This document shows, in pieces, positions 16,926 through 25,479 of a DNA stretch of 64,000 bases; within the stretch, counting starts at the first letter, position 1; each line of letters opens with the position of its first letter. The DNA lies in assembly GCA_023439125.1 (NCBI GenBank), contig JAEXOU010000005.1:434001-498000 (forward strand), written 5' to 3'. This stretch comes from Bacillota bacterium. Lineage in GTDB: Bacteria > Bacillota > Clostridia > Lachnospirales > Lachnospiraceae. The notes below the pieces were generated by a model, which saw only the letters and a program-made list of their open reading frames with translations, searched no databases and was not told the DNA's origin. A program made the position numbers and the translations under genes.

Positions 16926-18401
16926 ATGAATCATAAAATGTTCAGAACAGTTATCGCGTTCCTTTTAATCATTTGTTTTATCGGTGGAACTGCGACACCA
17001 GTATATGCAGAAGAACTTGTTGTGAATGGCTCTGCTCCAGTAGTAAATGCCACTTATACGATTAAGAATTCAACTGCAACTGTAACAGTAGATGCAACGA
17101 GTGATTCCGGTATTAAGAGTATTGTATATTTATATGGTAGTGTTAGCTCTGTTGATAACGAAGTATGGGATACCCATGGAATTGATATTACGAATAATCC
17201 TACCATTACAGTAACTCAAAGTCGTAGCTTAAGTTTTAAAGTAACTGACAATAATGGAAATATAACAACTAAAAACTTACGTGTATCAATTGATTTTAAA
17301 GCAGTATGGATTTCTTATCTAGAGTTTAAATCTACTGGTTACACGGAATTAGAATTCAAAAAGCAAATCAATACGATGTTTGATAACGTAGTCAATATGG
17401 GAATGAATGCTGTAGTCGTACATGTTCGCCCATTTGGTGATGCAATGTATAATTCCAGTTATTTTCCATGGTCGAAATATTGCTCTGGAACACAAGGTAA
17501 GAATCCTGGATTTGATCCATTAGAAATAATGGTGGAAGAGGCACATAAAAGAGGTTTACAATTTCATGCTTGGTTAAACCCATATCGAGTTACAACAGGA
17601 ACAACTGACGTTTCAACGCTAGCTACGACAAACCAAGCTCGTAAATGGTTAACAGATAGTTCAACAAGTAATGATCGAAATGTATTATCTTTCGGTGGAA
17701 ATTTATACTATAATCCAGGTTCTGTTTCTGTTCGAAATCTGATTCGTAAAGGTGTACAAGAAATCGTTAAGAATTATGATGTAGATGGAATTCATTTTGA
17801 TGATTATTTCTATCCTACGTTAGGTAAAAATTACGAAGACTTATTTGATGCACAAGAGTATCAGGCATATGTTGCTGATTGTCAGAATAAAGGTGTTACA
17901 AAAATTTTATCGATTGCAAATTGGAGAAGACGTAATGTCAATTGGCTTGTAAAAAATATCTATAATGATATTAAAAAAATTGATTCCAACGTTGTATTTG
18001 GTATTAGCCCAGGCGGATTTTTAAATACTTTATTGATGGATGACCGTTATTATACGGATATAAAAACGTGGATGTCAAAGTCAGGTTATGTGGATTATAT
18101 TTGTCCTCAAATTTACTGGAGTTTTGAACATAGTACCTATCCTTTTGCACAAACGGTAGATTTATGGAGTTCTTTATTAAAAACAAATAGTGTAGATTTA
18201 TATATTGGTATTCCTGTATATAAAGCTGGTTCCAAAGAAGAACCTGAGTTTAAAACAAATACAAATATATTAGTTGATATGGTGGAATACTGTCAAGATA
18301 GTGGCTCAGTCGATGGATTTATGTTCTATCGTTACGATTATTTTTATAATTCAGCTACAAAAAAGGCTGTAAATCTCTTAATAAAGAAACTAAATCAATA
18401 A
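16926..18401 (+). CDS. Secreted GH10-like glycosyl hydrolase (PF02638, YngK-like)
   Basis: The 491-residue protein has a signal peptide (FRTVIAFLLIICFIGGTATP, cut near VYAEE). A small beta domain covers about 30-120. The glycosyl-hydrolase-like barrel from about 125 shows KAVWISYLEF, VVHVRPFGDAMY, HAWLNPYRV, DVDGIHFDDYFYP and DYICPQIYWS, the conserved strands of family PF02638. Members are predicted to cut bacterial envelope glycans; a plant polysaccharide target is less likely. The 17-base gap from the amidase gene suggests one operon and a joint role in wall remodelling. A terminator lies about 80 bases downstream. Confidence 0.85.
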   Translation: MNHKMFRTVIAFLLIICFIGGTATPVYAEELVVNGSAPVVNATYTIKNSTATVTVDATSDSGIKSIVYLYGSVSSVDNEVWDTHGIDITNNPTITVTQSRSLSFKVTDNNGNITTKNLRVSIDFKAVWISYLEFKSTGYTELEFKKQINTMFDNVVNMGMNAVVVHVRPFGDAMYNSSYFPWSKYCSGTQGKNPGFDPLEIMVEEAHKRGLQFHAWLNPYRVTTGTTDVSTLATTNQARKWLTDSSTSNDRNVLSFGGNLYYNPGSVSVRNLIRKGVQEIVKNYDVDGIHFDDYFYPTLGKNYEDLFDAQEYQAYVADCQNKGVTKILSIANWRRRNVNWLVKNIYNDIKKIDSNVVFGISPGGFLNTLLMDDRYYTDIKTWMSKSGYVDYICPQIYWSFEHSTYPFAQTVDLWSSLLKTNSVDLYIGIPVYKAGSKEEPEFKTNTNILVDMVEYCQDSGSVDGFMFYRYDYFYNSATKKAVNLLIKKLNQ

Positions 18402-18480
18402 ATAAGAAATATAATATACAAAAGATATATACGTGAACATAGGGATATTCTTCAATCTTCATTGTACACGGATATTTTAT

Positions 18481-18508
18481 GAAGGGGCTGGGAACAGCTC
18501 CTTCTTTC
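18481..18508 (+). terminator. Terminator of the amidase/hydrolase operon
   Basis: GAAGGGGCTG (18481-18490) pairs with CAGCTCCTTC (18495-18504) around a GGAA tetraloop, followed by TTTC. It lies just upstream of the YaiI-like gene, so it could also act in that gene's leader. Confidence 0.65.
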
Positions 18509-18532
18509 AAAATAAAAAGGAAGAGATAAAAT

Positions 18533-18976
18533 ATGACTATTTATGTAGATGCGGATGCATGTCCCGTAATAAGAATTATAGAAAACTGTGCAAAAAAAAA
18601 TAAGATTCCAGTTGTATTAATATGTGATACGAATCATATCTTATCTTCTGATTATAGTGACCTTGTAATCATTGGAGCTGGTGCAGATGCTGTAGATTTT
18701 GCTCTCATTAATCGTTGTAAACGAGGAGATATTGTAGTAACACAGGATTATGGAGTTGCTGCGCTTGCACTTGGAAAAGGTGCGCATCCAATTCATCAAA
18801 ATGGAAAATGGTATACTGATGACAATATTAATCAAATGTTAATGGAACGTCATATTGCAAAAGAAGAGCGAAGAAAATCTTCCAAACATCATTTAAAAGG
18901 ACCAAGAAAGAGAACAAACGATGATGATCTTCGATTTGAAGAATCACTGAATCAATTAATCATGTACTTAAAGTGA
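18533..18976 (+). CDS. YaiI/YqxD-family protein (UPF0178, DUF188)
   Basis: The 147-residue protein opens with MTIYVDADACPV, the signature of the YaiI/YqxD family. It has the later blocks DIVVTQDYGVAALALGKGAHPIHQNG and a basic tail GPRKRTNDD. The fold is PIN-like (NYN/PIN nuclease relatives), with the DAD acidic residues in the expected place, but no activity is established. Length is typical. AAGGAAGAG lies upstream of the ATG. Neighbours give no functional hint. Confidence 0.88.
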   Translation: MTIYVDADACPVIRIIENCAKKNKIPVVLICDTNHILSSDYSDLVIIGAGADAVDFALINRCKRGDIVVTQDYGVAALALGKGAHPIHQNGKWYTDDNINQMLMERHIAKEERRKSSKHHLKGPRKRTNDDDLRFEESLNQLIMYLK

Positions 18977-19049
18977 GTTCTACCATGCAATTTTCATAAA
19001 TTTTATGGAATCGTAAATACTGATAAAAAGCCTTGAAGGAGGTGTTATC

Positions 19050-19970
19050 GTGTTTACAAATAAAAGATTGACCAAGGCATATCATAACGCTCAAATCAGA
19101 TTTATTGATAAGGATTCAAAATATGTCTTTTTTAGTGATACACATCGAGGAGATGATAGTATATCAGATCAATTTGCAAGAAATCAAGCCTTAGTCGTTA
19201 GTGCTTTACGTTACTATTACGCGAAAGGATATACTTATGTCGAAGTTGGTGACGGAGATGAGCTTTGGGAACATAAGAGCTTTAAGCATATTCGAACAGC
19301 ACATATCGATGTCTTTACTGTGTTAAAAAAATTCTTTCAACAAGATCGTATGATTATGATTTATGGTAATCACAATATTTGCATGAAAAACCCAGGATAT
19401 GTTCGACGAAACTACTACTCGTTTTATGATGAATATGAAGATCGACAAGTTTCCTTATTTCCTAATCTAAAGCCTCAAGAAGCATTAGTATTAAAGCATA
19501 AGAAAACTGGACAAGAAATTCTAGTGCTTCATGGTCATCAGGGTGATTTTCTAAATGATCAATTTTGGATAGGCTCTATGCTAGCTCTTCGTTATTTTTG
19601 GAAATTCATGTATCTTGTCGGATTTCGTAATCCAGCGAGTCCAGCAAAAAACCAAACCAAACGACATAAAATAGAAAAAAATTATGCAAAATGGATTGAA
19701 AGAAATCATATGATGCTAATATGTGGACATACTCATCGTTTTAAGTTTCCAAAACCCGGTCAATATCCGTATTTTAATTCTGGCTGTGGAATTCATACAA
19801 AAGGAGTGTCCTGTATTGAGATTGTCAATGATCAGATTATGCTGATTCAGTGGAGAATTGAAGCAAATCACCAAGGTGCCATGCATGTTGTACGAAGAGT
19901 TATTCGTGGCCCTCGTCCTCTTTACGCATTTGATATGAGACGTTGTAATGTAGTTTACCGAAAGAAGTAA
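19050..19970 (+). CDS. Calcineurin-like metallophosphoesterase
   Basis: The 306-residue protein carries the ordered dinuclear-metal motifs of the family: FFSDTHRGDD (DxH), EVGDGDELWE (GDxxD), YGNHN (GNH), LHGHQGD, and CGHTHRF (GHTH). It should hydrolyse a phosphoester in the cytoplasm; the substrate is unknown. The C-terminal ~50 residues are basic and specific to this group. The start is a GTG at 19050 preceded by a strong AAGGAGG, which supports it over the internal ATGs. The diverged palindromic repeat R2 follows about 40 bases downstream. Confidence 0.87.
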   Translation: MFTNKRLTKAYHNAQIRFIDKDSKYVFFSDTHRGDDSISDQFARNQALVVSALRYYYAKGYTYVEVGDGDELWEHKSFKHIRTAHIDVFTVLKKFFQQDRMIMIYGNHNICMKNPGYVRRNYYSFYDEYEDRQVSLFPNLKPQEALVLKHKKTGQEILVLHGHQGDFLNDQFWIGSMLALRYFWKFMYLVGFRNPASPAKNQTKRHKIEKNYAKWIERNHMMLICGHTHRFKFPKPGQYPYFNSGCGIHTKGVSCIEIVNDQIMLIQWRIEANHQGAMHVVRRVIRGPRPLYAFDMRRCNVVYRKK

Positions 19971-20011
19971 GAGCCTGACGTCATTTTGCACAAAGTAAAG
20001 TTAGGAAAATT

Positions 20012-20180
20012 GGGCTGCCGCACTAGTTAAAGAATGAATAAAAGAAGGAAGGATATGGTATATTTTCTACGGCGCGCTATGCTCACAAACCCACAAAATG
20101 CATGTGGACTTGTAAGGCACTCCGAAAAATACCATCACCCTTCCTTCTTTTATTCATTTTGCTTCTCGTACGACAGCCCT
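20012..20180. repeat. Palindromic ~170-bp repeat, copy R2 (diverged)
   Basis: The ends are GGGCTGCCGCAC at 20012 and GTACGACAGCCCT ending 20180, and the core CGGCGCGCTATGCTCACAA is shared with R1 and R3. Its inner stem differs in sequence from the other copies yet still pairs with itself: AATAAAAGAAGGAAGG on the left, CCTTCCTTCTTTTATT on the right. Short open frames across it are by-products of the repeat. Confidence 0.82.
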
Positions 20181-20390
20181 ATTTTAGCGAGTCTATCTAT
20201 GTGCAAAATGACGAATGTACTTTAGTATTAGTAATATACTCCATAGAACTGACATTAACCCATGTAACTGCTACTGCTATATAATGACATCTAATTGCCA
20301 TATAATGACATTGAACTGCCATATAACCCCGTTACAATACAATAGATAGTAAAAAAACTAAAATACATAGGAATTCGAATGGAGGATTAT

Positions 20391-22322
20391 ATGAAAAAAT
20401 TATTATATTTAAGCATGGGAACACTTCTTACATTATTGATGTTATTATTTAGTCCAATTCAAACTCCACAAGCAAAAGAACGTGTAACCTATGATATAAG
20501 CAAAGGAGATATTGTTATAACTAAAAGCGGAGACTATAATCTTGTTGGGACTTCCACAAAGTATAAAGTAACTGTCAATGCAGGAGTTAAAGTTAACCTA
20601 TGGTTAAAAAATGTGTATATTGAGACAGGGACTTCGCCATTTACACTGGAGGAAAAATCCAAAGTAAATCTGATTGTGAGTGGATCCAATCAATTGAAAA
20701 GCTCAAGGTGGTATAACAATAATAACGATATTGATTCTAATATGAATGGAATTGAGTTGAAAAAAGGTGCTAAGCTATGCATATCGAAATATAGTTCAGG
20801 TACATTAGAGGTATATGGCAATGGCTCTGGTAATGGAATTGGGGGAGAGGGTTCTTTCTACGTTTATGGAGGTACATTAAAAGCATATGGTGGAATTTAT
20901 GGCGCAGGTATTGGTAATATACTAGAACCTTCGGCATTACGTGTATTTATTCACGGTGGTATGATTTACGCATATGGTGGAATTGGTACGAAGGAATCAG
21001 ATACATGGATTTATTATGAGTATAAAAATAAATATAGTAACGTTCCAATCTATGATATTAGTACGGATCGACTTCAAATCACAGGTGGTATGGTTGTAGC
21101 AGCAGATCTATCTAGCAAAGCTGTTAATCAGTCAGGAAAAAAACTAACTGCTTTTGTATATCCTTGTAAATCAGGAAAGATTTCAAATATAGTTATTGAT
21201 AAAAAGAGTTATGGTAGCACAGGTATGGTATCCAAAGGTTATCTAATACTCTACTCGGACACTGCAAGTAAAATTGAGATTACATATAAAAATGGAACAC
21301 ATGATTTAATTAGTTATGGAACAAGTCAATCGGCCAAAACTAACTATGTCAAAGATCAAGTATTTGATATCGGAGAAGGTTCTCTTGAAATATATGATGG
21401 TTTTTGTATCTATGATGATCAACTATATAAGTTTTATGATCGTACCAACCAAATTATTAAAATTACTGGCACAACGAATATACATCGTATTATAGCTGAG
21501 GGGAGTGCTACCTTGATCTTCGATTCCGTGAGTGTAACAGCAAACAATATATTGTATACGTTCCTAACCATTGGTAACAGTGAAAATATAGATATCATCT
21601 TAAATGGAAAGAATAAAATTCAAACGAACGGAACCAATAGTGCAATTTTAGTTGGGCATAATTCAAATCTGAGTATTATGAGTGAAAGTAATGAGAATAC
21701 ATTAGAGTTTAATTTAAGCGGAGAAGCAAAGGGGATAAATCTTGAAAGTAGCTCCTTAGTACAAAGTGGTGGTAAGATCGTGATCAATACAAAAGATAAT
21801 TCAAAAGGGCTGTATTTAGGTAATGGAACCTCCTATACATTATATCATGGTGAGTTTGAGAGCCATGATGATGAAGGTAAAGGTTTGCAATCACTTGCAT
21901 ATTCAACAGTAAAAGTTTGTGGTGGTTCTTTGACAGCTACTCTTATGGGAAATGAAGATGAAGGAAATGAAGAGATTCCTAGTATTTCAACCTTAGTTAT
22001 CACTGGAGGAAAAGTTACAGTAAAAAATCGACTAATCTATGATAACTTCTATGTGTATGGAGGAGAGCTGAACGCTCACATCATGGGAGCAGGAAGCGGT
22101 ACTGACTTAATTCAGTATGGAGGTAATATTGTAATTGATCGTTTTGTCACTAACTTTCATCTACGTGACGAATTGGATATTCGATCATATACCTATGATT
22201 TTAAGACTGGTCAGATGGAAGGTTCAGCAATTGATCAAGAGTATCTATTTGGTGGAACAATTACAGAAACCAAAGATATTACCAATGAAGAATTAAAGGC
22301 AATTTCATATGGAAGAGGATAA
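20391..22322 (+). CDS. Secreted beta-helix-like protein, carbohydrate-binding type (function unknown)
   Basis: The 643-residue protein begins with a signal peptide (KKLLYLSMGTLLTLLMLLF, cut near QAKE). The rest is beta-rich with recurring glycine pairs: IGGEGSFYVYGGTLKAYGG, FIHGGMIYAYGG, LQITGGMVV, SLVQSGGKIVI, VKVCGGSLTA, LVITGGKVTV and FYVYGGELNA. This spaced GG-plus-aromatic pattern is that of the clostridial DUF4353-type carbohydrate-binding domain and of parallel beta-helices. It is probably displayed or released outside the cell, but there is no sortase motif or catalytic residue. The start is ATG 20391; the in-frame ATG at 20379 overlaps GGAGG at 20381-20385, which serves 20391. A terminator follows. 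Confidence 0.75.
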   Translation: MKKLLYLSMGTLLTLLMLLFSPIQTPQAKERVTYDISKGDIVITKSGDYNLVGTSTKYKVTVNAGVKVNLWLKNVYIETGTSPFTLEEKSKVNLIVSGSNQLKSSRWYNNNNDIDSNMNGIELKKGAKLCISKYSSGTLEVYGNGSGNGIGGEGSFYVYGGTLKAYGGIYGAGIGNILEPSALRVFIHGGMIYAYGGIGTKESDTWIYYEYKNKYSNVPIYDISTDRLQITGGMVVAADLSSKAVNQSGKKLTAFVYPCKSGKISNIVIDKKSYGSTGMVSKGYLILYSDTASKIEITYKNGTHDLISYGTSQSAKTNYVKDQVFDIGEGSLEIYDGFCIYDDQLYKFYDRTNQIIKITGTTNIHRIIAEGSATLIFDSVSVTANNILYTFLTIGNSENIDIILNGKNKIQTNGTNSAILVGHNSNLSIMSESNENTLEFNLSGEAKGINLESSSLVQSGGKIVINTKDNSKGLYLGNGTSYTLYHGEFESHDDEGKGLQSLAYSTVKVCGGSLTATLMGNEDEGNEEIPSISTLVITGGKVTVKNRLIYDNFYVYGGELNAHIMGAGSGTDLIQYGGNIVIDRFVTNFHLRDELDIRSYTYDFKTGQMEGSAIDQEYLFGGTITETKDITNEELKAISYGRG

Positions 22323-22360
22323 TGATTCATATAAAAGACATGCTTTATGAATCTACGATA

Positions 22361-22394
22361 GAAAGCACTGGCATTCCTTTGACCGGTGCTTTTT
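22361..22394 (+). terminator. Terminator after the secreted beta-helix-like gene
   Basis: AAAGCACTGG pairs with CCGGTGCTTTTT around a loop of about 10 bases, with the T-run in place. Confidence 0.85.
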
Positions 22395-22397
22395 GGA

Positions 22398-22426
22398 TTG
22401 AAAAATGAATGGAATGGTACTATACT
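22398..22426 (+). promoter_or_regulatory. Promoter of the MFS transporter gene
   Basis: TTGAAA at 22398 and TATACT at 22421 are separated by 17 bases. They follow directly after the upstream terminator. Confidence 0.65.
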
Positions 22427-22490
22427 AGTTCCATATGTTAAAAAAACAAACATATGAAAGAATACATAAGGAAGGATACATATCACTAAT

Positions 22491-23693
22491 ATGAAACAAA
22501 CAGAATTGAATCGACGTTATACAAGGCAATATGCAGCAATCCAAGGAAGTTATTGGATGTCCTGTTGTGCTGCTATAAGTTATGCATCAGTTTACTTACT
22601 AGAGAAAGGATATAGCAACTCGCAAATTGGATTTATCATGGCGATTTCTAATATTCTTGCAGTAATACTACAACCTCTTGTTGCTAGCTTTGCAGATCGT
22701 CATAAAAAAATAGAATTACGTAGTTTACTAACTTTGTTTAGTATAAGTATTATACTCGCAGCAGGAGTATTCATTTTTATTCTATCAGAATCATTCCTAT
22801 TATCAGCACTAATGGTATTTATTGCGACAATGATTATTGTAATTCAGCCAATGATGAACTCTTTAAGCGTTGCATATGAAGACTCACAAATCATCGTTAA
22901 CTTTGGATTTGCAAGAGGTATTGGGTCAATCGCATATGCGGTATTATCAACAAGCTTAGGATTATTATTACGGTATTTCTCTAATATATTGATACCTATC
23001 TGCTTATGTATGACAATTACTGCATTTACGTTGCTTGTATTTACTTTTCGTGATAGCAATCGTAAAAAACAAGAGATAGGAAAAGTAGAATTAAGTAATC
23101 ATAGTTTACAGGAGGAACATGCTTCTTCTTTGTTTGAATTTGTAAAAAGAAATAAGCGGTTTATGTTGTTCTTACTTGGTGTCTTTTTTATCTTTTATAA
23201 TCATAACACGCTCTCTGTATTTACGATTCAGATTATAAAAAGCTATGGTGGAGATAGTACGAGTATGGGAATTGCAAATTCAATCGCAGCAATTTCAGAG
23301 TTTCCCGCAATGTTTATGGTGAATCGTCTGTTAAAGAAATATGGGTGTCGTAACCTGATTCGATTTGCTGCTTGTACATTTGCAGTAAAACATCTGATTA
23401 TTTTATTTGCCTCCTCAGTATCGGTTTATTACTTCTCACAAGTTCTACAGATTGGTAGTTATGCAATATTTATACCTGTTTCTGTTACCTATGTTAGTAG
23501 ATTATTAAGTAAGGCAGATGCAGTGAAAGGACAGGCATTTATTACAAGTGCAATTACACTTGGTACTGTATTTGCAAGTATAATTAATGGCAAACTATTA
23601 GACGTAACAACGGTACATCATGTTTTATGGATAGGAACAATCGTAGCTTGGATTGGTTCCGTTGTATTATTTCTAGCGGTTGAAAAAAAGTGA
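22491..23693 (+). CDS. Major facilitator superfamily transporter (MFS_1-like)
   Basis: The 400-residue protein has about twelve hydrophobic helices with a central loop near 185-215. The N-terminal region (YWMSCCAAISYASVYLLEKGYSNSQIGFIMAISN) and SFADRHKKIELR, the loop 2-3 motif, resemble the MFS_1-like group that includes phenylpropionate and nucleoside porters. A sugar or aromatic substrate is possible; the adjoining xylan locus suggests but does not prove a sugar. The ribosome site AAGGAAGGA is about 14 bases from the ATG, longer than usual. A small frame (22454-22489) overlaps this spacer and might couple translation. Confidence 0.8.
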   Translation: MKQTELNRRYTRQYAAIQGSYWMSCCAAISYASVYLLEKGYSNSQIGFIMAISNILAVILQPLVASFADRHKKIELRSLLTLFSISIILAAGVFIFILSESFLLSALMVFIATMIIVIQPMMNSLSVAYEDSQIIVNFGFARGIGSIAYAVLSTSLGLLLRYFSNILIPICLCMTITAFTLLVFTFRDSNRKKQEIGKVELSNHSLQEEHASSLFEFVKRNKRFMLFLLGVFFIFYNHNTLSVFTIQIIKSYGGDSTSMGIANSIAAISEFPAMFMVNRLLKKYGCRNLIRFAACTFAVKHLIILFASSVSVYYFSQVLQIGSYAIFIPVSVTYVSRLLSKADAVKGQAFITSAITLGTVFASIINGKLLDVTTVHHVLWIGTIVAWIGSVVLFLAVEKK

Positions 23694-23914
23694 ATCGTAT
23701 TAGGAAAGTAAATTCTACAGCTGTATACAATGGTTACGATTAAGTACATATATTATCAATACATAAAATTTTGAAGAAATATTTAGTTTATTGCTATGTA
23801 ATTTTTTTTATTTTCAATTTATAGGGTACTTTTCTATACTTTATAGTGTTTTAATTTACTTTTTAAGCTGATAAAATTGAAATAATACATTAATAACTAG
23901 ATTGGAGATACAAT

Positions 23915-25414
23915 ATGCTTAGAGAGGCGAATACAAAGTATGGCAGAGTAAGAGGAATCACTGCAGCTGACCCAAGAATAACTGCTTTTAAAGGTATTCC
24001 ATTTGCAGCACCACCGGTAGGAAATTTACGATGGAGTGCACCAATTCCACCAAAGAAATGGGAGGGTGTTAGAGATTGTTTAGAATTTGCACCAATATCA
24101 ATGCAAAGTATCCCAGGTGTAAATCTAGAACAGATCTATTCTAGAGAGTGGAATGTAGATCCAGCAATCCCAATGAGTGAGGACTGTTTATATCTTAATG
24201 TATGGACACCGGCAAAAAGTGTAGATGATAATTTGCCAGTATATGTATGGTATTTTGGTGGAGCTCTTCAGTGGGGAAATACCGCAGAGATGGAATTTGA
24301 TGGTGAACGAATTGCTCGAAGAGGTATTGTTGTAGTAACGATTAACTATCGAATCAATTTATTTGGTTTTTTTGCACATCCCGAACAATTTGAGGAAAAT
24401 CCTGATGCACCAGCAAACTTTGGCCATTTAGATCAACAGTTTGGTTTGAAATGGACTTACGAAAATATTAGAGAGTTTGGTGGTAACCCAGAAAATATCA
24501 CAATCGGTGGCCAGTCTGCAGGCGGTGGAAGTGTAATGACACAGCTCAATTGTCTAGATAACAAAAAATACATAAAAAGGGCTGTCGTAGAAAGTGGAGT
24601 ATTTCTACTTCCTTATCGTGAGAGTCCATTTCTGTCTTTAGAAGAAGCTAAAAAACAAAGTGTGAGTTTTTTAGATTATCTTGGTGTAAAAACTCTAAAA
24701 GAAGCGAGAGAGCTTCCAGCAGAATATCTTAGAGATAAGAATGATGAATATGGTGCGATGTGGTGGACTGTGACAGATAATATCTTTCAAAAAAATCATT
24801 ATATGGATAGTCTCTTTGCGGGGAAACTCATTGATGTCCCAATTTTTCTAGGAACGACAACCAATGAGTTTTTGGAAGTTCCATTAGTTTCAAGTCAAGT
24901 TGAACTTGAGAATATGTCAAAAGAACGTTTTAAAGAGCATAGCCAAGAATTTTTACATCTAATTGGAGAAGGAAAAAGTAATTTTGAGAAAATGATAGAA
25001 AAAAGTTGCGTAAATTCAATGCATCTTGCTGTTGCAAAAGCTCTTGAGATATTTCATCGGACAGGTAAGGAAAACCCTTGTTATCTCTATGAGTTTGGAC
25101 CATTTATTCCAGGAGAAGATAATCCAGGGGCATTTCATTCTTCTGATTTGTGGTTCTTTTTTGAAACACTTGCAAAATGTTCACGACCATTTACCGGTAT
25201 GCATTATGATTTAGCAAGAAAAATGTGTAATTACTTATGCAACTTTATTAAGAACGGAGATCCTAATGGTTTTGATTCTGATGGTACTCCAATGGATACA
25301 TGGAAGCCGTATACACAAGAAGAAAAAGATTGTATGGGATTTTATGATTCTGTACAACAAACAAAGTTGCAGACAACTGAATTGGAAGATTTCTTACTAA
25401 GAATAATAAATTAA
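23915..25414 (+). CDS. Carboxylesterase, type B family
   Basis: The 499-residue alpha/beta hydrolase has the type-B carboxylesterase signature: AFKGIPFAAPPVGNLRW near the start, EDCLYLNVW, the oxyanion-hole block around FGGALQWG, and GQSAGG with catalytic Ser at about 201. FHSSDLWFFF supplies the likely catalytic His, and the acidic partner probably lies in TTNEFLE. There is no signal peptide, so it acts in the cytoplasm. Set just before the sensor kinase of a xylan-sugar locus, it could remove acetyl or feruloyl groups from imported arabinoxylan fragments. That role is inferred from position, because type-B esterases are catalytically broad. RBS is TTGGAGA. Confidence 0.85.
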   Translation: MLREANTKYGRVRGITAADPRITAFKGIPFAAPPVGNLRWSAPIPPKKWEGVRDCLEFAPISMQSIPGVNLEQIYSREWNVDPAIPMSEDCLYLNVWTPAKSVDDNLPVYVWYFGGALQWGNTAEMEFDGERIARRGIVVVTINYRINLFGFFAHPEQFEENPDAPANFGHLDQQFGLKWTYENIREFGGNPENITIGGQSAGGGSVMTQLNCLDNKKYIKRAVVESGVFLLPYRESPFLSLEEAKKQSVSFLDYLGVKTLKEARELPAEYLRDKNDEYGAMWWTVTDNIFQKNHYMDSLFAGKLIDVPIFLGTTTNEFLEVPLVSSQVELENMSKERFKEHSQEFLHLIGEGKSNFEKMIEKSCVNSMHLAVAKALEIFHRTGKENPCYLYEFGPFIPGEDNPGAFHSSDLWFFFETLAKCSRPFTGMHYDLARKMCNYLCNFIKNGDPNGFDSDGTPMDTWKPYTQEEKDCMGFYDSVQQTKLQTTELEDFLLRIIN

Positions 25415-25479
25415 ACTGTACTTTAAAGATAGGTGTTGATATAACCTATAAAGAAAAAATTTAAGGATTGAGGTTTGTT

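Noticed and set aside
20034..20284. Two small ORFs across repeat R2.
   Set aside because: They run through the palindromic repeat, have no family match, and are not kept in the sister copies R1 and R3.
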